Source: Rhizobiales bacterium 65-79
Lineage (GTDB): Bacteria; Pseudomonadota; Alphaproteobacteria; Rhizobiales; Rhizobiaceae
DNA length: 64,000 bases
NCBI GenBank assembly: GCA_001896885.1
Contig: MKRJ01000011.1
Span: 228,265-292,264 of the forward strand
Direction of reading: 5' to 3'
Shown: piece by piece, positions 55,389 to 63,600 of the stretch
How positions within the stretch are numbered: the first letter of the stretch is position 1
Layout: each line of letters starts with the position of its first letter
Notes under the pieces: model-generated
Databases searched by the model: none
Seen by the model: only the letters and a program-made list of their open reading frames with translations
Told to the model about the DNA's origin: nothing
Translations under genes and position numbers: made by a program

Positions 55389-55421
55389 AAAAAAGAACCC
55401 CGCCGGTCGAAGCCAGCGGGG
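55389..55421 (-). terminator. Terminator-like hairpin without an assigned upstream gene
   Basis: Read leftward, GCCCCGCTGGC-TTCG-ACCGGCGGGG is followed by TTCTTTTTTG. It is nearly the same hairpin as that of the Omp25-like gene. No protein gene lies directly upstream, so it may end a small RNA that includes direct repeat A. Confidence 0.65.
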
Positions 55422-55455
55422 CTCTTGGAGGGGGAGTAGCCTCTGTCAGGAGAGA

Positions 55456-55497
55456 CAGATGCGAACATAACTGACTATCCGGCCAAATGTTCCATCG
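55456..55497. repeat. Direct repeat A, copy 2
   Basis: CAGATGCGAACATAACTG-ACTATCCGGCCAAATGTTCCATCG pairs with the copy at 54126-54169. Both copies have the terminator hairpin on the same side, so the repeated unit is larger than the conserved core. Confidence 0.65.
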
Positions 55498-55689
55498 CTC
55501 AGATCGTATTTTACCCGATCTCAAAAGCTGTCTATATTCGCGACTTATCAGCGGGGACGCGCTGAGGAGCCCGGCCGGCCCAGTCACCCCCCCCCCACCC
55601 CGGCCGGGCTCACGTCCAGCGCGGATGGTCCAGCGGTCTTCCCTTTCAGGATATTGACTTTTAGCGAGGCGCTGCGGCGTTATTCGTCA

Positions 55690-55914
55690 ATGCCCGGTCC
55701 GGATGAATTCCTAGACCAGCTTCTTCAATGCCCGCATTGCGGCACGATCAGGCTCCGCATCCCCAAGGACGCGACCGGCACGACCATCATTACCTGTTCA
55801 GATTGCGGTGAACCGATCGCCACCTGGGACGATGTGCTCACCAGTTTTGAAAAGCAGGGCGGCCTCTCCGGCGTCTTCCGGCTCGCAAGGGGAAAAATTC
55901 GGCGATTGAAGTGA
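55690..55914 (+). CDS. Small zinc-ribbon protein
   Basis: Protein of 74 residues from ATG 55690; an upstream in-frame TTG at 55654 would give 86. Two knuckles form a zinc ribbon: LQCPHCGTIRLRIP (about residue 11) and ITCSDCGEPIATWDD (about residue 32). A basic C-terminus (RLARGKIRRLK) follows. No enzymatic motif is seen; nucleic acid or protein binding is the general expectation. I do not know a named family for it. Confidence 0.65.
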   Translation: MPGPDEFLDQLLQCPHCGTIRLRIPKDATGTTIITCSDCGEPIATWDDVLTSFEKQGGLSGVFRLARGKIRRLK

Positions 55915-55956
55915 ATTCCCAGATCGCCGGTCCGTCTATTCCGTCCGATCGAAATC

Positions 55957-56030
55957 TGCTTAGATCACAGCCCGTTAGCCGCCACCCTGACGAGCCCGAC
56001 TGGCAACCATCCCCAATCCGTCCCCAGCCA
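55957..56030 (+). repeat. Two-hairpin element, copy 1 (degenerate)
   Basis: Begins TGCTTAGATC as other copies do. Hairpin 1 is GTTAG...CTGAC (one U-G pair), and the middle reads CTGGCAACCATCCCCAAT, shared with copies 3 and 4. The second stem is poorly preserved. It stands in the 308-base gap between the zinc-ribbon and sulfotransferase genes. Confidence 0.6.
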
Positions 56031-56222
56031 CGCTTTGAGCGATGCCGCGCGAATGCGCTGCCGGATCGGTTCCGATCAACATTCATCATTCCCTCTTCAG
56101 CCAAAGCTGTGAACGTCGCGCCCCCCTTCGTGCCGTCCCAGGGTGCAGCGTGCGGTTCGCACGGGCCGGTTGAATTCGGTGCTGACTGCGACTAAGCGAC
56201 GAGGGAGAGGGGAGTTGTCTAG

Positions 56223-56915
56223 ATGAGGATCAAAATTCCAGTGCCGCCTGTTGTCAGGGCGGGTTGGGCGCGGGTGACATCACGGCCCGATCTGCGGGTG
56301 ACGAACACCCTGATCTTCCCCGAGTGCAAGGTCGCCTACATTCCGGTGCCCAAGGCAGCCTGCACGTCGATCAAGACGGCCCTGCTACCCTTGGTGGGCG
56401 AAGAGGCGAGGGATGACTTCCTGGTCCACCTTACCGACAAGTTCGACATCCGGCCTTTTTCTGAATGTCGTCCGCTATTGTCGCCAGAGTGGTTTGTCTT
56501 CACCGTTGTGCGACATCCTATCGATCGCGCCCTCTCGGCATGGCGCAACAAATGCGATCCGGCGGGCCCCGGTCTTACAGGACGAATGCACAAGATGGGA
56601 TTCCGTCCGGGGGACGATCTGGATGCGTTCACGAAAACTCTTTCGCGATGGCCGGCACAGGCAATGGACGAGCACGTCATGCCGCAGTCCGATCTCCTTG
56701 ACGGGATCGATAGGTGGCCGGTGCAAGTGTTCAAGTTTGAAACGCTCAAAGACGACTGGCCCGCCATTGTACGAGAGATCCGCAGGCGGGGCGGGCAGAT
56801 ATCGGATGACCTTCCAATGCGAAACGTCTCATCTCAAAGGGTCGGCGATTCTCGTCAAGCGATGGAACGGCTGAACCGCATCTATCGCGATGATTTCGCT
56901 CGCTACTCGTATTAG
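56223..56915 (+). CDS. Sulfotransferase family 2 protein
   Basis: Protein of 230 residues of the carbohydrate-type sulfotransferase fold. The 5'-phosphosulfate loop is IPVPKAACTSIKTAL (about residue 40) and the 3'-phosphate motif is VVRHPIDRALSAW (about residue 95). No signal peptide or membrane anchor is seen. The acceptor is unknown; in alphaproteobacteria such enzymes often decorate surface glycans. The start ATG 56223 follows GGGGAG. Flanking two-hairpin repeats on both sides set this gene apart as a cassette. Confidence 0.85.
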   Translation: MRIKIPVPPVVRAGWARVTSRPDLRVTNTLIFPECKVAYIPVPKAACTSIKTALLPLVGEEARDDFLVHLTDKFDIRPFSECRPLLSPEWFVFTVVRHPIDRALSAWRNKCDPAGPGLTGRMHKMGFRPGDDLDAFTKTLSRWPAQAMDEHVMPQSDLLDGIDRWPVQVFKFETLKDDWPAIVREIRRRGGQISDDLPMRNVSSQRVGDSRQAMERLNRIYRDDFARYSY

Positions 56916-56984
56916 AGCCCTGCCGCAGCCGTGGAGGATGCGCGAGAAGCCAAAAGGAAAGCGACCGGGACACGACCCGAGACG

Positions 56985-57015
56985 CATGGTTTTGCCTTTC
57001 GGGATGTGGTTAGGT
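56985..57015. repeat. Direct repeat B, copy 1
   Basis: CATGGTTTTGCCTTTCGGGATGTGGTTAGGT recurs at 57540-57569 with three differences including a one-base gap. Copy 2 lies just upstream of the PLD-family gene. Confidence 0.65.
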
Positions 57016-57105
57016 GAGATGCTCCCGGAGAGGGCAGCAAAGCCCGGTCGCCAGGGGCCGAACTTTGCCGGCGGCCGGGCCACTATTCTGTCCAATTTCA
57101 GAGTG

Positions 57106-57150
57106 TGCTTAGATAACGCCGTTAGCGGGTCCCCACACGCTGACCTCCGG
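57106..57150 (+). repeat. Two-hairpin element, copy 2 (partial)
   Basis: TGTGCTTAGAT is followed by hairpin 1, GTTAGC...GCTGAC with one U-G pair. The preceding GTCCAATTTC also matches the sequence before copy 4. The second hairpin is absent or diverged. Confidence 0.55.
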
Positions 57151-57232
57151 TCGGCTTTGACCAAGCCCTCCAAACAACCCTCAAGGGCCGATCGGGCACT
57201 ATCAATGCGCGAGTGGCCGACTCACTCAAATT

Positions 57233-57320
57233 ATGTTTAGGTCGACCAGTCAGCCGCCGCCCTGGCTGACGGCCCGGCCGGCAACCATCCCCAATGGATT
57301 CCCATGCTGGCCGGGCGCTT
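57233..57320 (+). repeat. Two-hairpin element, copy 3
   Basis: Hairpin 1 is GTCAGCC (57249-57255) with GGCTGAC (57264-57270), a perfect 7-bp stem. Hairpin 2 is GCCCGGCCGGC (57272-57282) with GCTGGCCGGGC (57306-57316), 11 bp with one wobble pair. The loop contains CCATCCCCAATGGATT, as in copy 4. Confidence 0.8.
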
Positions 57321-57539
57321 ATAGATCGGCCGCCGCAACGTGGAACGCGTCGATCTGCTCAGACATGAAGCCGAGGGCGCCGAGCGTCTCTACGGCCCGA
57401 CCACGCCATCTATTGCGAGCCCCTGATCGGGTTGAAGTTGCTTGACGGACACAAGAGTCAAGCAGCCAGGCACGCTGTCAGCGGGACCCGGCGCATAGCC
57501 GCGATCCGCCAGCCGGCGCCGGATGTTCAGCGTCGTGAT

Positions 57540-57569
57540 CATGGTTTTGCCTTCAGGGTGTGGTTAGGT
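57540..57569. repeat. Direct repeat B, copy 2
   Basis: CATGGTTTTGCCTTCAGGGTGTGGTTAGGT, paired with 56985-57015. It ends 24 bases before the PLD-family start codon and may hold part of that gene's promoter. Confidence 0.65.
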
Positions 57570-57593
57570 CAGAGGTTTCGCGAAGGACGACGA

Positions 57594-58112
57594 ATGAAAC
57601 TGTCGGTGTTCACGCTGCTGGCGCTATTGGCCGCGGTTCCCGCGCATGCCACAGAGGCTGATGTTTCCGTGTGCTTCACGCCTGCCCAGAAATGCGAGCC
57701 GTTGATCGTTCAGGCGATCGATGAGGCCAAGAGCTCGATCAGCGTGCAGGCCTACGTCTTCTCGTCCTTCCCGATCATCCATGCTCTGGAGCACGCCGAG
57801 CAACGGGGCGTCGAAGTGCTCGTCATCCTGGATAAGGTCAACGACCGGGAATATTCCGCCGCCACGCTCCTGCAGGCCTACAACATCCCCGTCTGGATCG
57901 ACTACGAGCCGAAGATCGCCCACAACAAGGTGATCGTCATCGACGACTATCTGACGATCGGAGGATCGTACAACTACACCTTTGGCGCCGAAAATCGGAA
58001 CGCCGAGAATGTGACCTTCATCAGGTCCAAGGCCATCGCCGACGAATATCTTGCGAACTGGAACAGCCGCCTCAAGGCCTCGCGCGTATTTGGCGAGAAG
58101 TCGGGAGAATGA
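57594..58112 (+). CDS. Phospholipase D-family nuclease (Nuc-like), secreted
   Basis: Single-HKD protein of 172 residues like the plasmid nuclease Nuc of pKM101. A signal peptide ends VPAHA-TE, so it is probably periplasmic. The catalytic motif is IAHNKVIVIDDYLTIGGSYN (about residues 108-127), with a following NRNAEN Asn/Glu segment. The single motif implies that a homodimer forms the active site. Nuc enzymes degrade DNA and are often carried on conjugative elements, which fits the accessory setting. Two-hairpin elements lie on both sides. Confidence 0.9.
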   Translation: MKLSVFTLLALLAAVPAHATEADVSVCFTPAQKCEPLIVQAIDEAKSSISVQAYVFSSFPIIHALEHAEQRGVEVLVILDKVNDREYSAATLLQAYNIPVWIDYEPKIAHNKVIVIDDYLTIGGSYNYTFGAENRNAENVTFIRSKAIADEYLANWNSRLKASRVFGEKSGE

Positions 58113-58245
58113 TCGATCTTGGCCTCGCCGCTCGCCGGCGCAGCGCGGAGCGGACTTGCGTTCTGAGCAATAGGGGGCGGTTTGCCCTTTAAATTGTCTA
58201 GGTTTCTGAAACCGCCGGTTGATCGTCGGCAGCTATATTGGTGTG

Positions 58246-58527
58246 ATGAAGATAGGCGCGATCACGATATCGGCCGCAATGCTGGCTGCGGCGGGCAGCG
58301 GCTATTTCGCCGATGATATTCCAATCTCGCGGCTGCATGCAGCAATGCGCTCTGAGTCCGCATGCGACATCAAGGGCAATATCTCGATCGACACTGGCGA
58401 GCGCATCTATCACATGCCCGGCCAGAAATTTTACGACCGGACGAAAATTTCTCCGCAGCATGGTGAACACTGGTTCTGTTCAGAAGACGAAGCCCGCGCG
58501 GCTGGTTGGCGTAAGACGAAAGAGTAG
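58246..58527 (+). CDS. Small exported protein with sunset-type domain
   Basis: Protein of 93 residues from ATG 58246. A hydrophobic N-terminus (MKIGAITISAAMLAAAGSGY) acts as signal or anchor. The rest contains the short domain found at the end of rhizobial thermonucleases, now termed sunset: CDIKGNIS (about residue 41), GERIYHMPGQKFYD, then HWFCSEDEARAAGWRK with two conserved Cys and a Trp. The domain's role is unknown. Adjacency to a secreted nuclease may be meaningful, since the domain is often fused to nucleases. Confidence 0.78.
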   Translation: MKIGAITISAAMLAAAGSGYFADDIPISRLHAAMRSESACDIKGNISIDTGERIYHMPGQKFYDRTKISPQHGEHWFCSEDEARAAGWRKTKE

Positions 58528-58548
58528 CTCCGGTCCATTTTCGATATG

Positions 58549-58640
58549 TGCTTAGATCAGCCCGTCAGCTGCCGCCCTGACAGACGGCCCGGCTGGCAAC
58601 CATCCCCAATGGATTCCCCCCCGCCGGCCGGGCGCTTCTT
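58549..58640 (+). repeat. Two-hairpin element, copy 4
   Basis: Starts TGCTTAGATC. Hairpin 1 is GTCAG (58564-58568) with CTGAC (58577-58581). Hairpin 2 is GCCCGGCTGGC (58587-58597) with GCCGGCCGGGC (58623-58633), where the single T faces G. The loop repeats CCATCCCCAATGGATT. A CTTCTT run follows, as at a weak terminator. Confidence 0.8.
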
Positions 58641-58795
58641 GGGATTTGGAACAACGGAGTGTCAAGCCCGTTGGGTGGCGATGGAAGGGAAACGGGTCCC
58701 GAATATCGAAGCCATAGAGGAGCTAAGAAGCTCAAATGCGAAAACCGGCAGGTCAGGGTCAAAGCCCGGATTCATGCCGCTCGTGCTGGCGAACT

Positions 58796-59180
58796 GAGGT
58801 GGACCCGCCTGATGAGACAGTTTGGCGGCTTGGCTAAGGTGGATCGGGTTGGTTTCTACGCCGCCAATTGCTCCATCATTTCTGCCGTAGCATAGACCTC
58901 GTCAGGTGTCCTGCCGCCGAAGGTCGAGTGCGGGCGTCTCCGGTTGTAATAGTCGATCCAGGAGCCGATGCCCCTGCGGGCTTCGCTGCCGGTCTCGAAG
59001 GCGCTGAGGAAGACGCACTCGTATTTGAGGCTGCGCCACAGCCGCTCGATGAAGACGTTGTCCATCCAGCGGCCGCGCCCGTCCATGGAGATGCGGATGC
59101 CGGCATCCTTCAACGTGGTGGTGAAGGCGAAGCTGGTGAACTGCGAGCCCTGATCGGTGTTGAAGATGTCGGGCCTGTCT
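58796..59180 (-). mobile_element. IS3-family insertion sequence remnant with OrfB C-terminus
   Basis: The left end shows a TGAGGTGGACCC terminus like IS3-family inverted repeats. Codons from about 59177 down to 58856 encode the end of an IS3 OrfB transposase: FNTDQGSQFTS with the second catalytic Asp, DGRGRWMDNVFIERLWRSLK with the catalytic Glu after it, and YNRRRPHSTFGGRTPDEVY. The first catalytic Asp, OrfA and the right end are missing. At about 59176-59182 the element breaks off into an ABC permease sequence. The element is therefore inactive. Confidence 0.85.
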
Positions 59181-59472
59181 CGGTGCGAGCCGCCGCCAAG
59201 TGCTGTGGCGGGTCGTGTTGCCGGCGACGGTGCCCGCCATCCTGGTCGGCATGCGAGTGGGCATGGGCTTCTCCTTCATGAGTGTCGTGGCGGCCGAGAT
59301 GATCGCGGCCAATGAAGGGGTCGGTTTCCTGATCTACAATGCGCGCCTATTCTTGAAGACAGCCAATGCTTTTGCCGGTATCCTGACGCTTGGCGTCATG
59401 GGCCTGCTTGCCGATTTCGTATTCCGGATGATCGCACGCAAGCTCTTCGCCAAGCACGCCCTGCCGTTCTAG
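59176..59472 (+). pseudogene. Truncated SsuC/TauC-type ABC permease
   Basis: The frame enters at the IS remnant border with LGASRRQVLWRVVLPATVP, the EAA loop of sulfonate/nitrate/taurine-type permeases. It continues through VGMRVGMGFSFMSVVAAEMI and two more membrane segments to the stop at 59472. About the N-terminal 150-170 residues are absent, so the protein cannot function. It shows that the DNA to the right once belonged to an aliphatic sulfonate or similar uptake operon and was cut by the IS event or a later deletion. Confidence 0.82.
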
Positions 59473-59481
59473 GGACACGCG

Positions 59482-60492
59482 ATGGCGTCCGGTCAGAAGT
59501 GCTCCGACAAGATGAAGGTACTGAAAGCCGCGGCTGATCCCAAGCTCTTGCCGGACCTCGAAGTAGTGGACGTGCCGCGGGAAAGCTCTTTCAAGGTATG
59601 GACGCACGGTTATCCATTCCGAACCGTTCGCTGGCATTTCCACCCCGAATACGAAATCCATCTGGTAACCGAGACGAGCGGCCGCTCCTTCATCGGCGAC
59701 TATATCGGAACATTCGGACCCGGAAATCTGGTGATGACGGGTCCCAACCTGCCGCATAACTGGATCAGCGATATCCCAAAGGGCCAGGTGGTGGAGCAGC
59801 GCGGGATTGTCGTGCAGTTCACCAGCGACTTCATCGAGGGCTGCAAGGCGGCGATGCCCGAATTGCGCTCGCTTGAACCGATGCTGCTAAGGGCGGCTTC
59901 GGGGATAGAGTTCGCCGATGGCGTGGGTTTCGCGGCGCGGCCGCTTTTCGACGCCATGCTTGTGGCCAACGGAGCGGAACGCGTCGGCCAATTCTTTCGG
60001 CTGCTCTCGCTGCTGCGGCGTTCCGAATATCGGCAGCTTGCCAGCGACGGCTTTCTTCCGCGGCCCGAGACCTATGCCAATGAGCCGCTTAACCATGTCA
60101 TCGACCATATTGCCCGGAATCTGTCCGAGGACCTGACCCAGACTGAGCTTGCTGCGCTCTCCGGCTATACGCCTACCGCCTTCTCGCGCGCGTTTCGCCT
60201 TCACACCGGTCTGACCTTTGTCCGTTACGTCAATCGCCTGCGCATCGATCGTGCGTGCGACCTACTAATGGCTACCGACGATAGCGTCGCCAACATCTGC
60301 TATCAGGTGGGGTTCAACAACCTTTCCAACTTCAACCGGCATTTCATCGTGCTGAAGAGGATGTCGCCCTCGCTGTTCAGGCGCGAACATCGAAACAATG
60401 CGCGCACGCGCTTTCCCAATGAGAACATGGTCTGGCGGCGGACGGCGGGAACATGCACCATCAGGAATCGGACAGGCGCAACGGTGCTGTAG
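59482..60492 (+). CDS. AraC-family transcriptional regulator with cupin domain
   Basis: Regulator of 336 residues. The N-terminal cupin region contains WHFHPEYEIHLVTETSGRSF in part and GDYIGTFGPGNLVMTGPNLPHNW in part (about residues 52-95). The C-terminal AraC HTH pair is LTQTELAALSGYTPTAFSRAF in part (about 219-240) and VANICYQVGFNNLSNFNRHF (about 272-291). It lies 9 bases after the truncated permease, so its original operon partner is damaged. A role in regulating uptake of sugars or sulfonates is suggested by neighbours only. Confidence 0.9.
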   Translation: MASGQKCSDKMKVLKAAADPKLLPDLEVVDVPRESSFKVWTHGYPFRTVRWHFHPEYEIHLVTETSGRSFIGDYIGTFGPGNLVMTGPNLPHNWISDIPKGQVVEQRGIVVQFTSDFIEGCKAAMPELRSLEPMLLRAASGIEFADGVGFAARPLFDAMLVANGAERVGQFFRLLSLLRRSEYRQLASDGFLPRPETYANEPLNHVIDHIARNLSEDLTQTELAALSGYTPTAFSRAFRLHTGLTFVRYVNRLRIDRACDLLMATDDSVANICYQVGFNNLSNFNRHFIVLKRMSPSLFRREHRNNARTRFPNENMVWRRTAGTCTIRNRTGATVL

Positions 60493-60603
60493 ATATGGTG
60501 ATGCATCGGAGACGACCGCCACGAGCCACAGGGGCGGCGCATTTTGCCTTCGTGGGAAAGCAGGATTATTCTTTGCTTTTTAGGGTCTGCACGATCGGTC
60601 GAA

Positions 60604-63600
60604 TCAGAACTTCATGCTGAAGTTGGCCCTGATGCTCTGGTCGGTGACGTCGCTGCCGAATTGGCCGTTGTAGGAGAGGCCCAGCGTGGCGTTCCGGCTG
60701 ATGCCGAAATCAAGTCCGGCCTCGATCACTGCCGCGTCCATGGCGATGGGCACGCCCGCGATCGAGAAGGGCGAGCCGCCCGCGAAGGACAGGGTCGACT
60801 TCGGCGTTGCGTTACCGAATGCATGACGCCAGCCGAGTGTGCCCCTTGCCGTGGCCTGGATCCCGCCGAGATCGAAGTCGGTGGAGGCATGCACGCCGAG
60901 TGTCGTGAAGGTCGCGTCCGTTGTCATGCCCTTGCCTTTCAGCGCCGCCACGCCGCCGCGTTCGGTAAACCCGTCGGTGGACAGGCTCACATAGGCGAGG
61001 TTGGCGAAGGGTTCGAACGCGACATTCCCAGCGTGAAAGCCGTAGCCCAGTTCCGCGAAGGCCTGAGCCGTGTCCGCGCTGTAGCCGCCGGCGAGCTGAT
61101 CGGAAAAGCCGGGAAAGCCTACCGAGCGATCGAACGACAGATCGTGCCACGTGTAGGCCGCGCCAGTGCGCAGGGCAAGATTGCCCCATTGCGTGCCGCC
61201 ATAGAGGCCGAGATGATAGTTCCGGCTTACGCCCGAGGAACTGCGGTCCTTCACGTCGAAGCTGGTGTAGCTGTAGCCGGTCAGCACGCCGAAGCGCCAT
61301 GCGCCCACCGGCACGTCCGCGCCCATGAGCAGGCCGCCCGTCGAGCGGTCGAGTCGGGCGGCGTTGCCGTCGCTGCTCCACGAACCCCATGCACCGAAAC
61401 CTCGGGTCCAGACCGCGAGCCCGTCCGTGGTAGCTGGCGCGAGCGCTGGGCCGCCCTCGGCGTAGCTCATGACCGGGGTCAAGGTGGCGCCGACAGCATC
61501 GAAGGCGTCGCGCAGGCGGTCGACAGCCGCTTCCCGTACGAAGCGGCTGTCCTCGATCAGCACCGACTGCGCCGAGGCGTGGACCTCGCCAGACAACGCG
61601 TCGAATGCGGCGCGCGCCGAAGGAATGTCGAGCGACAGCACGGCGCCGTAGATCGCGCTGCCCGGGTCCAGCGATTGGACGCCCTGGCCGGCGGCACGCT
61701 CGTTAGGCGTCCCGCCGATGGAGTCGAAGTCGATGCCGTTGCGGTCGAGCTCTAGATAGACATTGTTCTCGTCGTAGGTGAGCGTTGGCGCCAGGAAGGC
61801 AAAATTGGAGGAAACGGAATCGAATGTGCCGTTCACGCCGCCATCGGCGGTGAGGATGGTGTATTGGGTCGACGGCGCGTAATTGCCCGATCCGGCCAGC
61901 ACATCGACCGCGCCTCCCTTGATTCCGGCGGCGCCGCTCGCGGCGATCAGATCGGACTGGCCGGCTGCGTTAACCTCGACCTGATAGGTCGATCCAGCCG
62001 AGAAGCCGACATCGCCGGCGACGTTGAGCGTGCCGATCGAATTGCCCGGCGCGATCGTGCCGCCCGGCTCAACTATGAGGTCGCCCACCGTGCCGGTGCC
62101 GCCGACGATGCCACCGTTGACTGTAACGGCGGAATTGCCGATCCAGCCATCCACGCGCAAAACGCCACCGCTGATGCTGGTGGGGCCGGTGAATGCTCCG
62201 CTGCCGGCAGTAAGGATGGTCGTGCCGGCGACCTGCTCGAGAGCGCCCGTGCCGGCGATTTGCGGGTCGAAGCTGTAGCCGGTCGTGTCGCTGTGCTGGA
62301 ACACCAGCGCACCGCTGTCATAGAGATTGACGACTGGCGCATCGAGCGTGCCCGGCGCTTGCGGGGCGCCGCCCTGCAGGCCGCCGATGACCACCGTGCC
62401 GTCTCCGCCGTCGAGGCCGACCGACAGGCTCGCTGCATCGACAAGTCCCCCGTTCGAAATGTTCAGCGTGCCGCTGCCGGATCCGCCGACGCGAAGCTCG
62501 ACTGTACTGGTCCAGGTCGAGCCGGCGCCATCGACCGTGACCGCGCCGCTGGAGCCGGAGCCCGCGCCGATATAGCCATAGGAGTTGGAGACAACGCCGC
62601 CGTTCGAAACGACCAGCGTGCCGTCGCCGCCGCTGCCGACCTGGATCCCGGTACTCTTCAAGGTCGAGCCGTCGCCGTCCACTGTGACCGAACCGTTCGA
62701 GCCGGCGTTGGCGCCAAGGATGTCGTCGCCGGTGGAAACAACGGCTCCGCCGTTGGAGATATGCAGCGTCCCGGCACCGGATTCGCCGACATAGAGGGAG
62801 CCGTTGTTCGTCCAGGTCGAGCCGGCGCCGTCCACCGTAGTTGCGGCCCTGGAACCGGCGCCGGCGTCGACAAAGCCCCACGCATTGGAAACGGTGCCTC
62901 CTTGCCTGATGTTCAGCACACCAGCGCCGCTGCCGCCGACAAAGAGGTCGCTGCTCATCGTCCATGCCGAGCCCGGCCCATCCACCGTGACCGTGCCGGT
63001 GGTGCCGGCGTTGCCGCCGATATGGCCGCCATTGCTTGAAACGCCACCACCGTTCGTAACGCCCAGCATGCCGTCGCCGCTGCCGCCGACATAGAGATCG
63101 CCGGCATTCGCCCAGGTCGAGCCGGCGCCATCGACGGTAACGATGCCATTTTCGACAAAGCCGAAGGTGTTGGAAACGCCGCCGCCGTTCTTGATATCCA
63201 GCGTGCCGGCGCCGGAGGCGCCAATGAAGAGGCCGCTGTCCATCGTCCATTTCGAGCCGGCGCCGTCGACCGTGACCGCGCCGATGGAGCCGGCGCCGTC
63301 GCCGATGGAGCCACCGTCGCTGGACACGTTGCCGCCGTTTGTAATGCCGAGCGTACCCGCGCCGGAATTGCCGACGACGAGGCTGCTGGTATTCGTCCAG
63401 GTCGAGCCCTCGCCGTCGACCGTGACCGCGCCGTCGGAGCCGGTATCATTGCCGATGGCTCCAAAAGTATCGGAGACGCTGCCGCCGCCCGATATGGCCA
63501 GCGTGCCGCCATCGACCATGATGTTTCCGCCAAGGCTGTCGGCGCCGGTGAGCATGAGCGTGCCGAGGTCAGTCTTGTCGAGATTGCCCGCGCCGGTGAG

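Larger units (their letters stand above)
55332..55653. other. Intergenic region with terminator, repeat and poly-C run
   Basis: About 320 bases without a supported gene. It holds a second terminator-like hairpin (55389-55421), direct repeat A copy 2 (55456-55497) and a tract of mostly C near 55587-55600. A weak promoter-like TAAAAT read leftward near 55512 raises the possibility of a small RNA ending at the hairpin. Confidence 0.4.
56916..57593. other. Repeat-rich non-coding region
   Basis: About 680 bases without a supported gene. It carries two-hairpin element copies 2 and 3 and both copies of direct repeat B (56985-57015 and 57540-57569). A segment at about 57325-57420 reads like a worn gene fragment (ERVDLLRHEAEGAERLYG), but no family is recognised. 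Confidence 0.5.

Noticed and set aside
55957..58640. CRISPR array
   Set aside because: Copies are irregularly spaced by genes, diverged and of unequal length; there are no uniform spacers and no cas genes.
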